DNA of 64,000 nucleotides from Trichuris trichiura (lineage: Eukaryota; Nematoda; Enoplea; Trichinellida; Trichuridae). The stretch covers positions 5,192,001 to 5,256,000 of the forward strand of contig JBAJFE010000004.1 of assembly GCA_037903355.1 (NCBI GenBank). Direction: 5' to 3'. Position 1 is the first letter of the stretch. Each line of letters begins with the position of its first letter. Under the pieces are notes generated by a model, which ran no database searches, was not told where the DNA came from, and was given only the letters and a program-made list of their open reading frames with translations. Shown here piece after piece: positions 1 to 11,427 of this stretch. Both the position numbers and the translations under genes were made by a program.

Positions 1-705
1 GAAGAACGACTGTGGGCCTACTCCTGAAAATTAAAGAGGAAATGTAGAGTCTGGACTAAGGCTGAATATTAAAAAGGCTAAGTTTCTGGCAACTGCCCGT
101 TCAACCGTGTGGAAAATAACTGGAAGCAATAACTGAGTTTATATACTTGGGCTCAATGATCACCACAGGCAGCGATTGCAGCCATGAAATTAAAAGATGA
201 CTGCTCCTTAGAAAACAAGCCAGCAAGCCATGGTCAAACTGAACAATGTCTAACACAGCAAAGACTGCTTGAAGACTAAAGTTAGTATGATCAAGACTGG
301 CCTTTCTAGTACTCATGTAGGGCTGCGAGACTTGGAATATACGGAAAGCTGACAGCCGCAGAATTGATGCCTTTGAAGTGTGGCGCTGCGGAACAATTTT
401 AAAAGTTTGCTGGCCGTCCAAAAGAACAAATGTATACTGGAAGAAATAAAACCAGGGTATTCGCTGGAAAGCGCATTGCTGAAGTCGAAGGTGCAGTATT
501 TTGACTTCCTAATGAAGAGACTTCGTTCGTTTGGAAAAAGTCTGATGTTGGAGAAGCTCGTAGGCCAAAGGAGAGGAGGCTGACAGAAATTGAAAAGGAT
601 AGACGGTATCACGCAGAGCGACGAACCTGATATTAGGCAGACTTCCGTAGATCACGGACAATATACACCCCTGGAAACTATGGCACATAGGATCACGAAC
701 AGTCA
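1..705 (+). pseudogene. RTE-like LINE reverse transcriptase 3' fragment
   Basis: Decayed C-terminal part of a non-LTR retrotransposon reverse transcriptase, read on the + strand through several frame changes and stops. Fragments in order are YLGSMITTGSDCSHEIKR (about 145-200), a degenerate 'YGCETW' block followed by ADSRRIDAFEVW (about 315-390), ILEEIKPGYSLESALLKSK (about 435-490), VQYFDFLMKRLRSFGKSL (about 490-545) and a degraded 'HPWKLWHIGSRT' tail (about 665-700). This order and these phrases are typical of the extreme C-terminus of RTE/BovB-like ORF2 proteins, after the catalytic palm. The window begins inside the element, so its 5' part lies outside. It cannot be active. The family level (RTE versus a related LINE clade) is inferred from memory of such tails. 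Confidence 0.7.
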
Positions 706-1654
706 GCCACGACTGAACGAGTAAGCAACGATAACAAAAATTTCATTCGTTTTCATTGAAAAGAGCCATTATTGAAAGGTGTTTTTACTTGTGCTGTGCG
801 TCAACAAGTAGCTTGAAGTTTTGTGAGCCCATAACCATTGCTTGCCACGTAATATTTCCAAAACTGGTACCCGTCCGAAGATTTTGTAATCTACTAATAT
901 AAGGTAATGTAGCCAGAGTATTGTCTAACACCTAGTTTTCAAACCGAGCGAAATGACTATGGGAGAAGTGTACTGACTGAAACTGGAGACAGCTTACTCA
1001 GAAGACTCAAAATTGAAGCCGAGGTTGGTAACAGACGGAGGTTAGTCGTTCCGCGTGGCTTTATTTGACTTCAAGTTTCATCGAAGGCAACACTGAAATT
1101 GAATAGTTCGCCTTGCATGCTCAGTCATCTTCCCCTGACCCATCAACCGATTACTATTTTTTCGGGCAGTCGAAACGTTTTACCTTGGTAATATCTTATT
1201 ATATGCTAAGTGGGACATAATGGAAAGAACTTTTCGTCCGTTCCTCAGATCCTGGAGCATGAATCCTTTTCCGAAGAGATTTGTTCTCTTGCGAAAAATT
1301 GGCAGTGTTCCCATTCTGAAGCTCCTCCACTCCATCAGTAAAGATAAGTTTAAATCGTATTTGAATTATCAAATTAATTAAAAATTTAAATTGTATTTAA
1401 AATCGCACTACCTTAAAATGATGAAATATCAGTTGATCAATCACCTTTACCGACTATGACCTTAGGCCATCTCCTGGGCAGTTCCATGATACTATCCCTG
1501 TAGAACAGAGGTAGGTATGCCTTTTCCCCCACTTGATTATTTATAAGGTCATTTGCTGGCCTAACCGAATTTATCGACGTAAAAATTAGCCTGCTATACT
1601 TGTTCAAACTTTGAAGCGCCATTATTATTAGCATTAAACAGCTGCTTAATGTGA
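706..1654. other. intergenic, nothing recognised
   Basis: AT-rich sequence between the LINE fragment and an hAT remnant. I see an A/T-rich stretch around 1360-1410 but no convincing coding frame, RNA gene or repeat unit. Confidence 0.4.
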
Positions 1655-1945
1655 TGGCTGGAACGACTTGTGATGTCAGCTGGTATTGATAACGTTAATA
1701 TTCGCAGCTGGCTTTCCAGGTTTACGTCGGTGAGTTTGGAGACCTCTAAACTTTCATCGATGGCGTCCTTTGAAAAGAACCGCTCACAGCAATAAGTCAT
1801 TTCAAACACAGATACATGTTTACTTAAATTGGGGAATTGGCCATTGTATATGTGACGTTCATAAAATTCAAGTGGTTGGAAGTTGTTGCACCTACCTTTC
1901 AGGTCGTCATCGTTTTGCAGACGGATGATCCCCTATTGCGTTAAT
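1655..1945 (-). pseudogene. hAT transposase C-terminal remnant
   Basis: On the - strand a short stretch reads IIRLQNDDDLKGRCNNFQ, then LEFYERHIYNGQFPNLSKH, then YCCERFFS, then SKLTDVNLESQLRILT. This is the hallmark C-terminal (dimerisation) end of BED-type hAT transposases of the GTF2IRD2/EPM2AIP1-like group, where the usual form is FPxL...CCExxFS...SRLTDxxLxxQLRxA. Only about 95 codons are recognisable; no BED finger or catalytic residues are visible upstream (1945-2500), and no terminal inverted repeat was found. It resembles the more complete gene at 13657-15455 in motif order but is clearly a different, older copy. Confidence 0.7.
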
Positions 1946-3395
1946 AAGTTATCAGAGGCACTAGGTGCTCCAATTAGGGCGCAGCACAAAAATGTTACAG
2001 CACAAGTTTTAATAACGTTTCAATCAATGCCCAGAAAAATTGTTTGTATTGTAGCGCTTCTCTGTATTCTGTTAAAAACGCATGCACAAATGATGCGTCA
2101 CCTGTCAGCTTAAGCACAAATGGAAGGAGACTAATGTCTATATAAATAACCACGTCGGAAAACCGGTTGGCTGACAGACCTACTGTTTTTTCTGTAATGT
2201 TTACTTTCTCTATCATAAACTCTTAACCATATCTATTGCTGAAGCAAATTCAGTCAGAGTAAAATGTTTTTTACAAGTTCTTAAGTAAATCAAGAGAAGT
2301 ATAGCAAGAGTATGGAGCTGGCTGAAAAACTTGAGAAACTTGCTACTGGAAGGAATGCTATTAATAGAGACTGATGAATATGTCGGTTGTGCTTCCGTCA
2401 CAATCAAATGCGCTGACCTCGTACCAAAAAATTGCAAATTTACAGTGAAACAGTGACTGTTCGAAACCTAAGGCAACCTACTGTAAAAGAAAGTGTGAAC
2501 GAAACTATCGAAAAGTGAAATCGAAGTGTTATGGCTGCCTGCCTCTCCGGGCTTCATTTGCTGGATGGAAATACATTAATGCTTTAATGAATACACTAAC
2601 CTTTTTTCATCATGTACACCGTGGTTTCTTAAACTTTTTTCGCCCCAGTCCCCCGGATTTCGTAAGCGCCGTTTCGTCGCGGTCATTCAGTGTCAGTTGG
2701 AAAACTGAAAGTGCTGACTCAAAAACGAGCATGTTTTGAGGGCACACTGGCCGTCTGGTGCTGATTAGCCTTGAACCGTCCATAGTCAAACGTCTACTGG
2801 CCAGTCAGTCCTTTCACCGCTCCTTTGAGAATTATTAATGCGCGTAGACATGATATTCATCCAATTTTTCGATTTACTTTATTCAGCAAATTCTCGACTA
2901 ATCGTGGGCCGTCTACAGCGGTTGAAAATGGGGTGCAGTTAGCATACTATCACGGGAAGTAAGTGATAGCTTATATTTAAAATGGCTATGCCAGAATGGA
3001 AATTCGTATTACTTCAGGAAGTTCATCCTGTGAAAGAACGGTCCTCAAGAAGCAGCCCCGGAACCATAATCTTTTTCAGAATGCTGTTGCAACTCTAATG
3101 GAGCTCCTGCCCACAGTCAGCTTCCGTGAGACACGTTGATTCACTTATTCTGCAGGGCAGTCCTAAGTAATCATGTTCGATCATCTTCCGTTCGCCATTT
3201 CCACTGAAAAACTTTTAACTCGTTGCTCTGTCGTACTGCATCGTACCAGCGCTCCAGGCTAGTCTACTGATAGACACAACTGGTTTCTGACTGATCAAGT
3301 TAGAACAAGTCTGAAACCCAAAGTAGACAGTTTTGTCTTCTTTTCAAATGGCGAGGCAGTCACTGAACAGTTCGACTAGCGGTAATATTAGCTAA
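1946..3395. other. intergenic, nothing recognised
   Basis: No supported gene. Short open frames on both strands here have no recognisable domain. Some of this could be decayed upstream sequence of the hAT remnant. The last few hundred bases are upstream of the two-exon gene; no clear core promoter element was recognised. Confidence 0.4.
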
Positions 3396-4910
3396 ATGGC
3401 CTCTCTGCCGATGGAACCAGCGTCGCCTTCCCAAAACGGTGCAGTATCTTTGCAGAAACTCAGCGTTGGTGCCGCCTTAGTTCAACAGTTCGTCAACAAA
3501 CTTCGCAGTCGCAACGCCAGCAATGGAGGGATCCGAGCAGCAGAGGAATTTATAAGAGGAGTCCGCTTCCAGGACTATGAGGAACGAAGTTCCTGTCGGC
3601 TTATGCAGTTCCCTACTAACAAGTCAAATGAGGTTATAGAACGTTTCTGCAAGGACAACGCGTGGGACGAGGAAAGCACGAACGATTTGAAATTCTCAGC
3701 AGCTCTGCTTGACGCTGATCAAAAGTCTGACACGTTTATCAGGTTTCAAAAAGTGGACGATGGCGAGTTCTATGTCCATTTCATCGCTTTGAAACGGATG
3801 GGTAGGTTGATACTTTTACTTAATGGCAAAGATTCCTGAAGCATAAGTAACTTCAAATAAAATCTCTATTAGGTGTGCATAGTTGGCATCGTTCAGTTCG
3901 CTAAGTGGAAAACTTTTCAGCCGATGTCTTTAGGTAATATTGAAGGTGGTACTTTCCCTAACAAATCTATAACGATTTAGTGTGCAGTTAGAGCATCCAT
4001 AGCGATATGTAAAGAGTTGTGCTTTCGTTTTACATAAGCCTGGCACTTATAAATGTCCGCTTACCTGCTTATAAATTTTTTTCGCTTATGTTTTATTAAC
4101 ACTTTTTGAAAACTCATAGCAAGTCTTAAGAATGTTTTATGCTTATTTTGGTAACAAATTGAGATTACGTGTTGTTTCTTTTACTGTTACCCCTTGTTTG
4201 CACGTGTAAGTTTAATATTAGTAGACTGTTCCTTGTAAGATAATTCATGATCAGAGCTGACCCTGTTCCGTCCTCTGCCTATCCCTTTCTGATATTCTGG
4301 TAAGAAGTGCAATAGCAGCGGAAATGAAGAATGCATCCTATTTCCGCAGAAAGTTTTAGCAAACCATGTTACCACTTGCTACGGAGACAAATAATACTTC
4401 AGAAAATTTATCAGTAACTTTCGGGTATCTGAATGCCCGTTATTATCGACACACCCGTGAAGTTACGCAAAACTAAACTAGTGCACAACATTTAGCGGCA
4501 CTTAATTATCAATTAACTACTCGTCTAGGAGAAAATAAGAAAAATAACGCTACCACCTGAAACACTCATATACTAGTATAATGTATTTAATTTCAGGGGA
4601 AAAAATATTTTTCGGACTTGCTAGACACCATGTGAAGTTCAAGCTAGCTCCAAACATTAACGTTACAGAGAAGAACAGTTGGGCCTATAAGAGCTGGTGG
4701 CAACGCATGAAACCTAGCAGAGGTGCTCGCTCTGATCAGTCAAGTGCGGAAAGCAGTAGCGCAATGTCTGAGGAGCAAGCAACTCTTCTGGAAAACTTTT
4801 TCCTCCTGAGGGCGTTGAAGAAGTTTGCTGAAGACACTCCGTCCAGCGTACACGAGTTGCCTTACGAAGATCGGCAGTTCTTGACATTCGGTTCAGACTT
4901 CGACTTTTGA
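3396..4910 (+). CDS. two-exon gene, unknown function (239 aa)
   Basis: Predicted protein of 239 residues from two exons, 3396-3801 and 4597-4910, with a 795-nt intron. The donor is G|GTAGGT after Lys-Arg-Met. The acceptor is TTTAATTTCAG. The single carried G plus GG restores a Gly codon and keeps both reading frames open to the TGA at 4908-4910, which is good evidence for a real spliced gene. The start is the first ATG of the frame, in context CTAAATGG. The N-terminus is Ser/Pro-rich. The middle is mixed charge. Exon 2 holds a basic/aromatic stretch (HHVKFKLAPNINV, then WAYKSWWQRMK), a Ser-rich linker and an acidic C-terminus ending FGSDFDF. No signal peptide, transmembrane segment or family I can name. 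The nearest plausible gene-like neighbour is the ankyrin gene, 3.6 kb away. Additional upstream exons are possible. Confidence 0.55.
3802..4596 (+). other. intron of the 239-aa gene
   Basis: GTAGGT donor and pyrimidine-rich TTTAATTTCAG acceptor; phase 1. The intron is AT-rich with many stops. An AATAAA-like string at about 3857 lies inside it, so a short unspliced transcript ending there is an alternative. Confidence 0.5.
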
Positions 4911-5094
4911 AAATTGAATCTTTGCCCTTCCAATGTCAATGTTTCTTAAGTCATTGTGCGTCATTTTCAGTAATAGTTTTTCCAGTTAGTGGTTATAACG
5001 GTTATGTGAAGAGTATAATCACTTAATATTAATAGCTAGTTGCAATACTGAATTATAGGCGTGCTCATTTAAGAATGACTGTTATTAATAAGCT

Positions 5095-5430
5095 ACAGCA
5101 ATATGAATACTACCAAATTATAAACATTAACGAGTTGTTCTACCCCATGTCGGTATAAGTTTGGGGGTTTAGAAAAATCGGAAAGCCATTTTTGGAGCTC
5201 TTGATCATAATTGAAGACAACGTCAGCGGTGCAGATTGACCGCAGACAAGCTGAAAAGGCGGTAGTCGAATAGAGCGATGTCGGGCGAATAACCCCTACG
5301 CAGAAATGCCCCAATACGAGTTCGTGGAGGGCTGTTTTTGTGATTGTCGCAACAGCTTTCTGCAGCATGATGCCATGTTGCTTCTTCTGTCTTTTTTGCT
5401 GTTGTGCTTGCCAAGAATTCTAACTGCTAG
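5095..5430 (-). pseudogene. mariner transposase C-terminal remnant
   Basis: On the - strand, KTALHELVLGHFCVG, then YSPDIALFDYRLFSLSA in a second frame, then LQKWLSDFSKP and LYRHGVEQLV back in the first frame. This matches the end of mariner-type DD34D transposases, where the last catalytic Asp lies in the HPPYSPDLAPSDYHLF block and is followed by a WL...F...GIxKLxxRW region. At least two frameshifts are needed, so it is inactive. The first two catalytic Asp regions were not found in 5430-5980. No terminal inverted repeats were identified. Confidence 0.7.
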
Positions 5431-7220
5431 CAGGCAATCGTTTTGACAGATCTGTAGTTTAACGTGGTGCAGCACTGAAATAATTTCTTCACTTTTGAAG
5501 TTATTAGCAGCAATGAAGCTAATGGGAAATCTTCATTTTGAATTAGTTTGGAAGTAATAAAAAGTAATAGAAACGATAGCGCTATCTGATATGAAAAAGC
5601 TACGATGTAGCCACGGACCTGCAGCCTGTGAAATTAATGAACTGTCAGCGTTGATGGGAACACAATAGGGTTTGCTGTTCGACTGTAAGGTACAAGCAAA
5701 GTTTTTCATGAAGAGTGTTTTCAATGTTAGCAGCGTAAAATACCGTCACATAAAAGCTTTCAAATCAACGAAAAACGTTTTTTTGTCCTCTCACTGCTTA
5801 ATTTCATCCGAAGTACGGCCGGTGTTAACGCTAAACTTGGGGTAGACATTTCATGGCAGCGATACGCAAGCGTTTCCACGCTGAATGTTTTGTATGCACA
5901 AAAAGTGATAAATGTTTCCAAAATAACCAGTACTGGCAATTTTGCGGACAGCTTTATTGCCATGTTGATCTCGCACAAGTTCCAGATAAAGAAAAGTGAG
6001 AGGTAATTACCAATCTCATTATAAATGTCTGAAATCGGAAACTGAAATGCCAGTTTCTTTGCTCAACTAACTGCTCCTGCGGACCATAGTTGTCAGCTTA
6101 CAATAAGTCGGCATTGCTTCCTACGAAGTGTATTCATTTTAGCTGTCTAAACTAAAGGCTTCAACATTCATATAAAATGCATATAGGAAGTTGAAGGTGA
6201 AAGGTTTCAAGCCTGCAGTATCATTAACGATGGCAGCTTCACCTACTTACTCCTAATTAAACTTTCGCAGCTAGATGTGAAAAAGCAAATGAACATCAAT
6301 TGTAGGAAAGATCAAAATTTGTTCTTCATCAAAGATGTTAATGCTGTGGCAGTATGTGACAACGTGGTCTGTCAAAGTTCACCACGCGAGAATACAAAAG
6401 GCGTAACGTGGGATTGCTCAGCCGTTTACTCGAATAGCTACTATACAATAACCGGCAACGTGCACAACCAAGCTGCTCATTCACTCTCTCGACAAATTCC
6501 ACTTTTACCGCTACATCCGAACTACGTTTCGATAGCCAGGTGTTGCCGGTAGTGTGCCAGTGGGATATGCTTTTGCATACAGCAGCTTCTACCGACAAGA
6601 CACTCTATCAGCAAGGTTTAATGCTGTTCGCTCATCCACACTGGTTCAATGACAGTTTGCTAGTCGGCGCAATTCACTACCGTTGCATTGGTGGCGTTTT
6701 TTATGCTTATTCATTGGATGTTCGCGGGTTCATCGCCGTTGGGTCATTCTTTTCAGTTTGCTACCGCATGTATTATCGGCACGATTGTCAGTGCCTTTGC
6801 GGCAAGACATATAGCCAGTGCAACATTTTGCATTTCCAGTCTACAGCGTTCGTATCCCTCTTCAGGTTCAAGTTTATTTTCAATAGTTCATTCCCTATTG
6901 TTCGTTGCCGTTGGAAAATTGCTTTTGCTCAATGCGCTCAGTTTATTCTGTTTTGTTTATTATAGCTGGTCTGCCTCCTTAGTTGTTGGTTTATTCCCTG
7001 TGGGAATGGAGCAATTACTACTGAAGTAGATCAGCCATGATAAACTAAACGGGATGAAGTAGGCGCGTAGTCCTTTATCACGCTCATGACGGGACTAGGA
7101 CGTCCTGATAACGGAGTACATTGTTATCTGCGGCTCCCTAAACAGTTTGCTTACCTTTCGTTTATAGGGCGCTCGTTTTAGTATTTTGCAAATATAGTTA
7201 GAAAGATCATGAGGAAACCG
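5431..7220. other. intergenic, no supported gene
   Basis: Contains two overlapping hydrophobic open frames on the + strand (about 6540-7029) and a 91-codon frame at 6277-6552. Simple splicing between them (GTGTTG at 6540, TTTTCAG at 6750-6756) does not keep the hydrophobic frame, so I do not call a gene. Some fragments of the mariner N-terminus could be hidden here. Confidence 0.35.
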
Positions 7221-7239
7221 TAGATGGACAGCCATAAAA

Positions 7240-7240
<1 letters not shown>

Positions 7241-7312
<72 letters not shown>

Positions 7313-7495
7313 AAGAAGAAGAAGAAGAAGAAGAAGAAGAAGAAGAAGAAGAAGAAGAAGAAGAAGAAGAAGAAGAAGAAGAAGAAGAAGAAGAAGAAGA
7401 AGAAGAAGAAGAAGAAGAAGAAGAAGAAGAAGAAGAAGAAGAAGAAGAAGAAGAAGAAGAAGAAGAAGAAGAAGAAGAAGAAGAAGAAGAAGAAG

Positions 7496-7528
<33 letters not shown>

Positions 7529-7536
7529 TAATAATA
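7241..7536 (+). repeat. compound (AAT)n-(GAA)n-(AAT)n microsatellite
   Basis: About 14 AAT/ATA units (7241-7283), then about 80 uninterrupted AAG/GAA units (7284-7525, about 242 bp), then about 3-4 TAA units. The GAA block has no interruption that I can see, and the AAT units on both sides suggest the AAG tract grew inside an older AAT tract. The poly-Arg, poly-Ile and poly-Leu open frames across it are artefacts of the repeat. Confidence 0.97.
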
Positions 7537-7549
7537 CAGGTTTGTAGCT

Positions 7550-8558
7550 ATACACTTAACTGTGGCGCTTGGACCTTAGTTTCTCTTAAGTTGACCTGTT
7601 TTGACAATAAATTTTTGAATTTGTTGTTCGACTGCATTTAGTCCCTATGGCGAGTTTCAGAAAATAAGTAGTGGTACTTGCTATGTTCTCCCTTGATCAG
7701 CTGGGCCGTTTTTTTAAAACGGGGCTGACCAGGCGTTGGCTGTCATTAAATTGTGATTTAAATTTCATTATTCGGTGAAGTGAGCTTTGCCCTTCTATTT
7801 GTTCAGTTTGGTGTACTATAGAGGTAAAGCGATGCGTCTAAATTGGCACTTGTTCCAAAAAGCGATACTGCTTTTTGATCATTGCCTCGACCTGTTTTTG
7901 CTCCGTTCATGCAGTCTAACCATTTGTTATTCTTTTTGGCGCTACATTTGATTTACTTTTTTGAAAAACTTTAATGCAAAACGTTCATTAAGTAATGGAC
8001 TTGCTTTCTGAAAGTACCAATTTTGGTATCACTTAGCCGAAAAAAATATGCCGGATTCGATTCAAGCAGCTGAGTGTGATCGTGACAATTCATGCGTTCG
8101 TAAGTCACCAAGTTTCTTCTCTAAGCTGCACTAACTTCCCCTTTCACTTGTACGTTGGCGCATCTTACAATTAGTTTTGTCTCCTGGAGAAGAAACGTTT
8201 ATGATCATGGTAATAAGACGAATGGAAAATTAGAAAAATTAATGTAGAGTCGTTCCGCGAATGTTCGCCGACTTAGCTTTTCGCTTATGCAAATTATTAT
8301 AGTGTTTATGATCTTTCGACGTAAACTCTGTTTGTCTTGCATTATCATTTTGCTTGCAATCCTTTGCCAGGTATTAAATATTCTACGTTCGCTGTTTAAT
8401 TGGCGCTTAATATTGTTTACCAGGAATAATTGTTTGCAGTCTACTTTATGACTTATTTTAGGTGTTCTTCAATTGTTTTCTTAGTCACAATCGTTGTAAA
8501 TTTACAACTGTTCAATTCTTGTGCGCTGAATATTACTTGTGAATGAATTCACACATAC
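7550..8558. other. intergenic, AT-rich
   Basis: No gene or repeat recognised. It is the likely upstream region of the ankyrin gene, but I could not identify a promoter. Confidence 0.4.
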
Positions 8559-9775
8559 ATGAAGGGTCCATTTGAACCCACTGGGAAAGCTATGAGACTG
8601 GCAGAGGAAGCTATGTACCGATCAATCGTTAACGGCGACGTTCAGGGGGTGGAACAGTTGTTGACGAATCATCATGTTGATCCGGATCTCCGTTATTATT
8701 CTTATAGTATTCCAGCTTTGAACTTCGCGATTATGCGTGAACAGCATGAAATAGCACATATCTTTTTATGACATGGAGCAAGCGTCAATCAAACTGGTTG
8801 CGAGCAGAGGAAATCTGCCTTACAATGTCCCGTTTCGACTGCAATTTGGTAACAGTAAAAATGTTACTGCAAGAAAGGGCAAATCCCAATTTGAGGGATC
8901 TCAACGGCTCTACTCCAGTGCATCTTGCAGCCAGATAAGGTGCCTTTGGCATATTCTTGGCTTTTTTAGATTCAGGTGGTAATGCGGAAGCTCGCGATGG
9001 AAATTGTAGAACGCCATTGTTGGTTGCGTGCACACACGGAAATTTGCAAATCATAAATTGCCTGTTGAATAAGAATGTTGATGTGACAGTTCATGACTTC
9101 GATTACAATACAGTGCTTCATCTGTATAGACGTTTCCCTTTGTCGTTGTGTAAGAGACTTCTTTCTATGGGCGCTTGCGTTAACTCACTTAATTCTTTCG
9201 GCCAAAGCCCATTGTTCTTGTATGTTCATCGGTTGAGCTTTAACGATTTTGGAAGCTCTGACATAGATTGTTACAGGTACCTGTATTGGTGGTTACTTAA
9301 TGGTGCCAAGTCAAACCAGCTTTGTCTATATTATTTACGTTCTCCGCTGGCTGTAGCTATCTGCAATGAGGATGTTATAGCTGTTTCTATGTTGTTGAGC
9401 TTCGTTGCTGATCCACATTTAGTTGACAGCTTAGGACGAACGCCAGCATCACTTGCTGTTAGAACAAAGAATATCCAGATTTTACAGCAACTTTACTACA
9501 ATGGCATGAATGCAAATTTATGGACAGAGTACATCGCGCCAGCTAAGTGTGTAATGGATCAATGTAATACTCGTTCTGCGAGCGGCGCTCTGAATAAAGT
9601 TTTAACAGGTGAAGTTCAATGTGTTAGATCGTTACAATTTATCAGTGCATTAGCTCTTCGCAGAAGTCTGGATCGGAATGCTGACAAAATTTTATTCGAC
9701 TCTAATCTGCCGTTTCATATTAAAAATAAGTTAATATCACTAGCCTATTATGTTTTCTTCGCAATGACGCACTAA
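8559..9775 (+). pseudogene. ankyrin-repeat protein with C-terminal SOCS-box-like end (broken)
   Basis: Ankyrin-type repeats run through the whole segment: an N-terminal part starting at the ATG at 8559 (VNGDVQGVEQLL...ALNFAIMREQHEIAHIFL), then HGASVNQTG, then VKMLLQERANPNLRDLNGS with TPVHLAA, then an 819-nt open stretch with GNCRTPLLVACTHGNLQII, TVLHLYRR, SPLAVAICNEDVIAVSMLL and GRTPASLAVRTKNIQILQQL. The C-terminus (VRSLQFISALALRRSL...LPFHIKNKL) resembles a SOCS box, as in ASB proteins, the substrate receptors of cullin-5 ubiquitin ligases; that part is inference. Three defects interrupt it: TGA at 8769-8771, a frame change near 8840 and TAA at 8936-8938. Splicing does not obviously explain them, since the intervals are too short, so it is probably a pseudogene; sequencing errors are the alternative. 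A polyadenylation signal follows at 9801. Confidence 0.65.
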
Positions 9776-9800
9776 ACATGTTTAGCAAAGAAAGTTTTAC

Positions 9801-9806
9801 AATAAA
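9801..9806 (+). promoter_or_regulatory. AATAAA polyadenylation signal
   Basis: AATAAA 26 bases after the ankyrin gene stop codon, in a T-rich context; consistent with the 3' end of that transcript. Confidence 0.55.
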
Positions 9807-9809
9807 GTT

Positions 9810-10424
9810 TTATTGACGAGATTGTGAAGCAAAATTTGAGCCTGTGTTCTCATGATCACTTCTGGAATGGTGGACGCACTTGAAATATTAATATCGTAAA
9901 AGACGTTTTTAGCGGTCGTACCTTAACACACCCTGTTTTGAAAAATTTTGAATTTTGAACTGACGAAATTGACTGAAAGAAACAGCTAGTGCAATGAACT
10001 CTCAATGATTTGAATCGTCGAAACGGCCAACGTTACGGTTCGTATTGTCAGAAGATGAAAGTTACTGCACGGATGCTGTTAGTTTTTTAGTTGATGAATT
10101 TTGCTGCAGGAATAGGGCTTGGTTTTCATCATTATCTTCTTGCTAACAGTGAACTCCTTTGTTCTTATTTTGCATAAAATGCAAGCTTGAAGTTTGCTTC
10201 AATGCTTATTTTCCTTTCTGATGCTGCTGCTTCTTATTCTTTTGCTCACCTTGACTGTCCTGCTTCTCTCACTCTCAAGTGTACAAAAAAATTGTCGGAC
10301 TCGGAATGAGTGTGATGCAATATTGCCAATGTTTTGATTGCCGGTCTGCCGTTAAGTCGCCATTTGCTAAACGCTACCGAATTTTGTCAAATAGTATTGA
10401 ATATTTATTTGTTCAATATATCCT
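9810..10424. other. intergenic, nothing recognised
   Basis: AT-rich, no supported gene; ends at the inverted repeat. Confidence 0.4.
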
Positions 10425-10510
10425 GGTTGATCTTCAGTTCACGGTTTTGGTCTGTTTGATGTATGTGGCTATACATCAAACAGGCCAAAGCTGTGAACTG
10501 AAGATTAACC
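10425..10510 (+). repeat. near-perfect inverted repeat, 40-bp arms and 6-nt loop
   Basis: Left arm 10425-10464, loop GTGGCT 10465-10470, right arm 10471-10510. The arms differ at four positions. On the + strand each of the four differences leaves a G opposite a T, so an RNA read from this strand could pair all 40 positions (36 Watson-Crick plus 4 G-U). Its size and shape fit a small-RNA precursor hairpin, but a recent palindromic duplication or a short foldback element would look similar. I do not recognise any known microRNA seed. Confidence 0.85.
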
Positions 10511-11419
10511 ATGAAACAACCAAAGCATGTTAAAAGACACCACGTCTTTCGAAACTGTCCAATGCAATAATATTTTACGTCGTTTTGTTCATTTTCCCAT
10601 TCGTCGAGAGATGGGATTACGAAACAGGGCTTAACTTAGGCGTTACACTGCTGAAACGTCGTGTAGTAGCTTTGTGGCGCTTGCTTTCCGATGAACCTTT
10701 TCGCCTTTTTGCAATGACCATTTATCTGGTATGGTAAAACGTTTAGCGATAGTTTAAATAAATTGTGAACTTTTTTCCAAAAGACACCCGATGGGTACTG
10801 TATACGGAACTAAAATCAAGTTCTGCTAGATCAAATAATAAGCAAGCGGGCAACCTAAGCTTAAGCAGAAAACCAAAGCAACTTCTTCCCTGCAAGCGTA
10901 CATGGCACGAGAATAAATCTGAAACGAAGAACGACTTTTGTTTAGGCTCCATACGGCTACTTACTTGATTCTATTTTAAGCTACTGTATTAATGGGGCAT
11001 CTAATGGAAAAGCCAAAACTGTTAACGGATTAAACCCCAACTGTTGGTTTTGTGCGTTGAGAGCTACTGACGCGGCAAACGGGGTGAAATGAAGAGCAAT
11101 TTTCAAAATGGTTAGCTTTTATAAAAATCTCTTGTCGTCATGCGTGAAATCTTTTACTTGCAACTTCATGCTGCTCCCTAAAAAAGTCCGGATCGCGACA
11201 GCATGATAATTAAAATTTCGGCTGGAAATTCAACCATTTACGGACGAATTATGAAAAGTTTTGCAATAATATAAAATGTTGGCATGCTAATGCTTCGAAC
11301 TGATTTTTACTTAGCTGTTGATAAATGGGTGACGCTAGGTGAATTGTAACAATTACCAGCTCACTAGCGTGTATATGATATTCTCACCGTTTTGAAGCTA
11401 CGAAAGCTTGCTTATCGTG
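10511..11419. other. intergenic, nothing recognised
   Basis: No supported gene or repeat; contains short chance open frames on both strands. Confidence 0.4.
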
Positions 11420-11427
11420 AACAAATG

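Noticed and set aside
6277..7029. Possible membrane-protein gene
   Set aside because: Hydrophobic frames exist but simple splice choices do not maintain the frame and no family is recognisable.
7178..7555. Long poly-Arg, poly-Ile and poly-Leu open frames
   Set aside because: They are direct readings of the trinucleotide microsatellite on both strands.
10279..10533. 84-codon + strand open frame
   Set aside because: It runs across both arms of the hairpin; coding would be coincidental.
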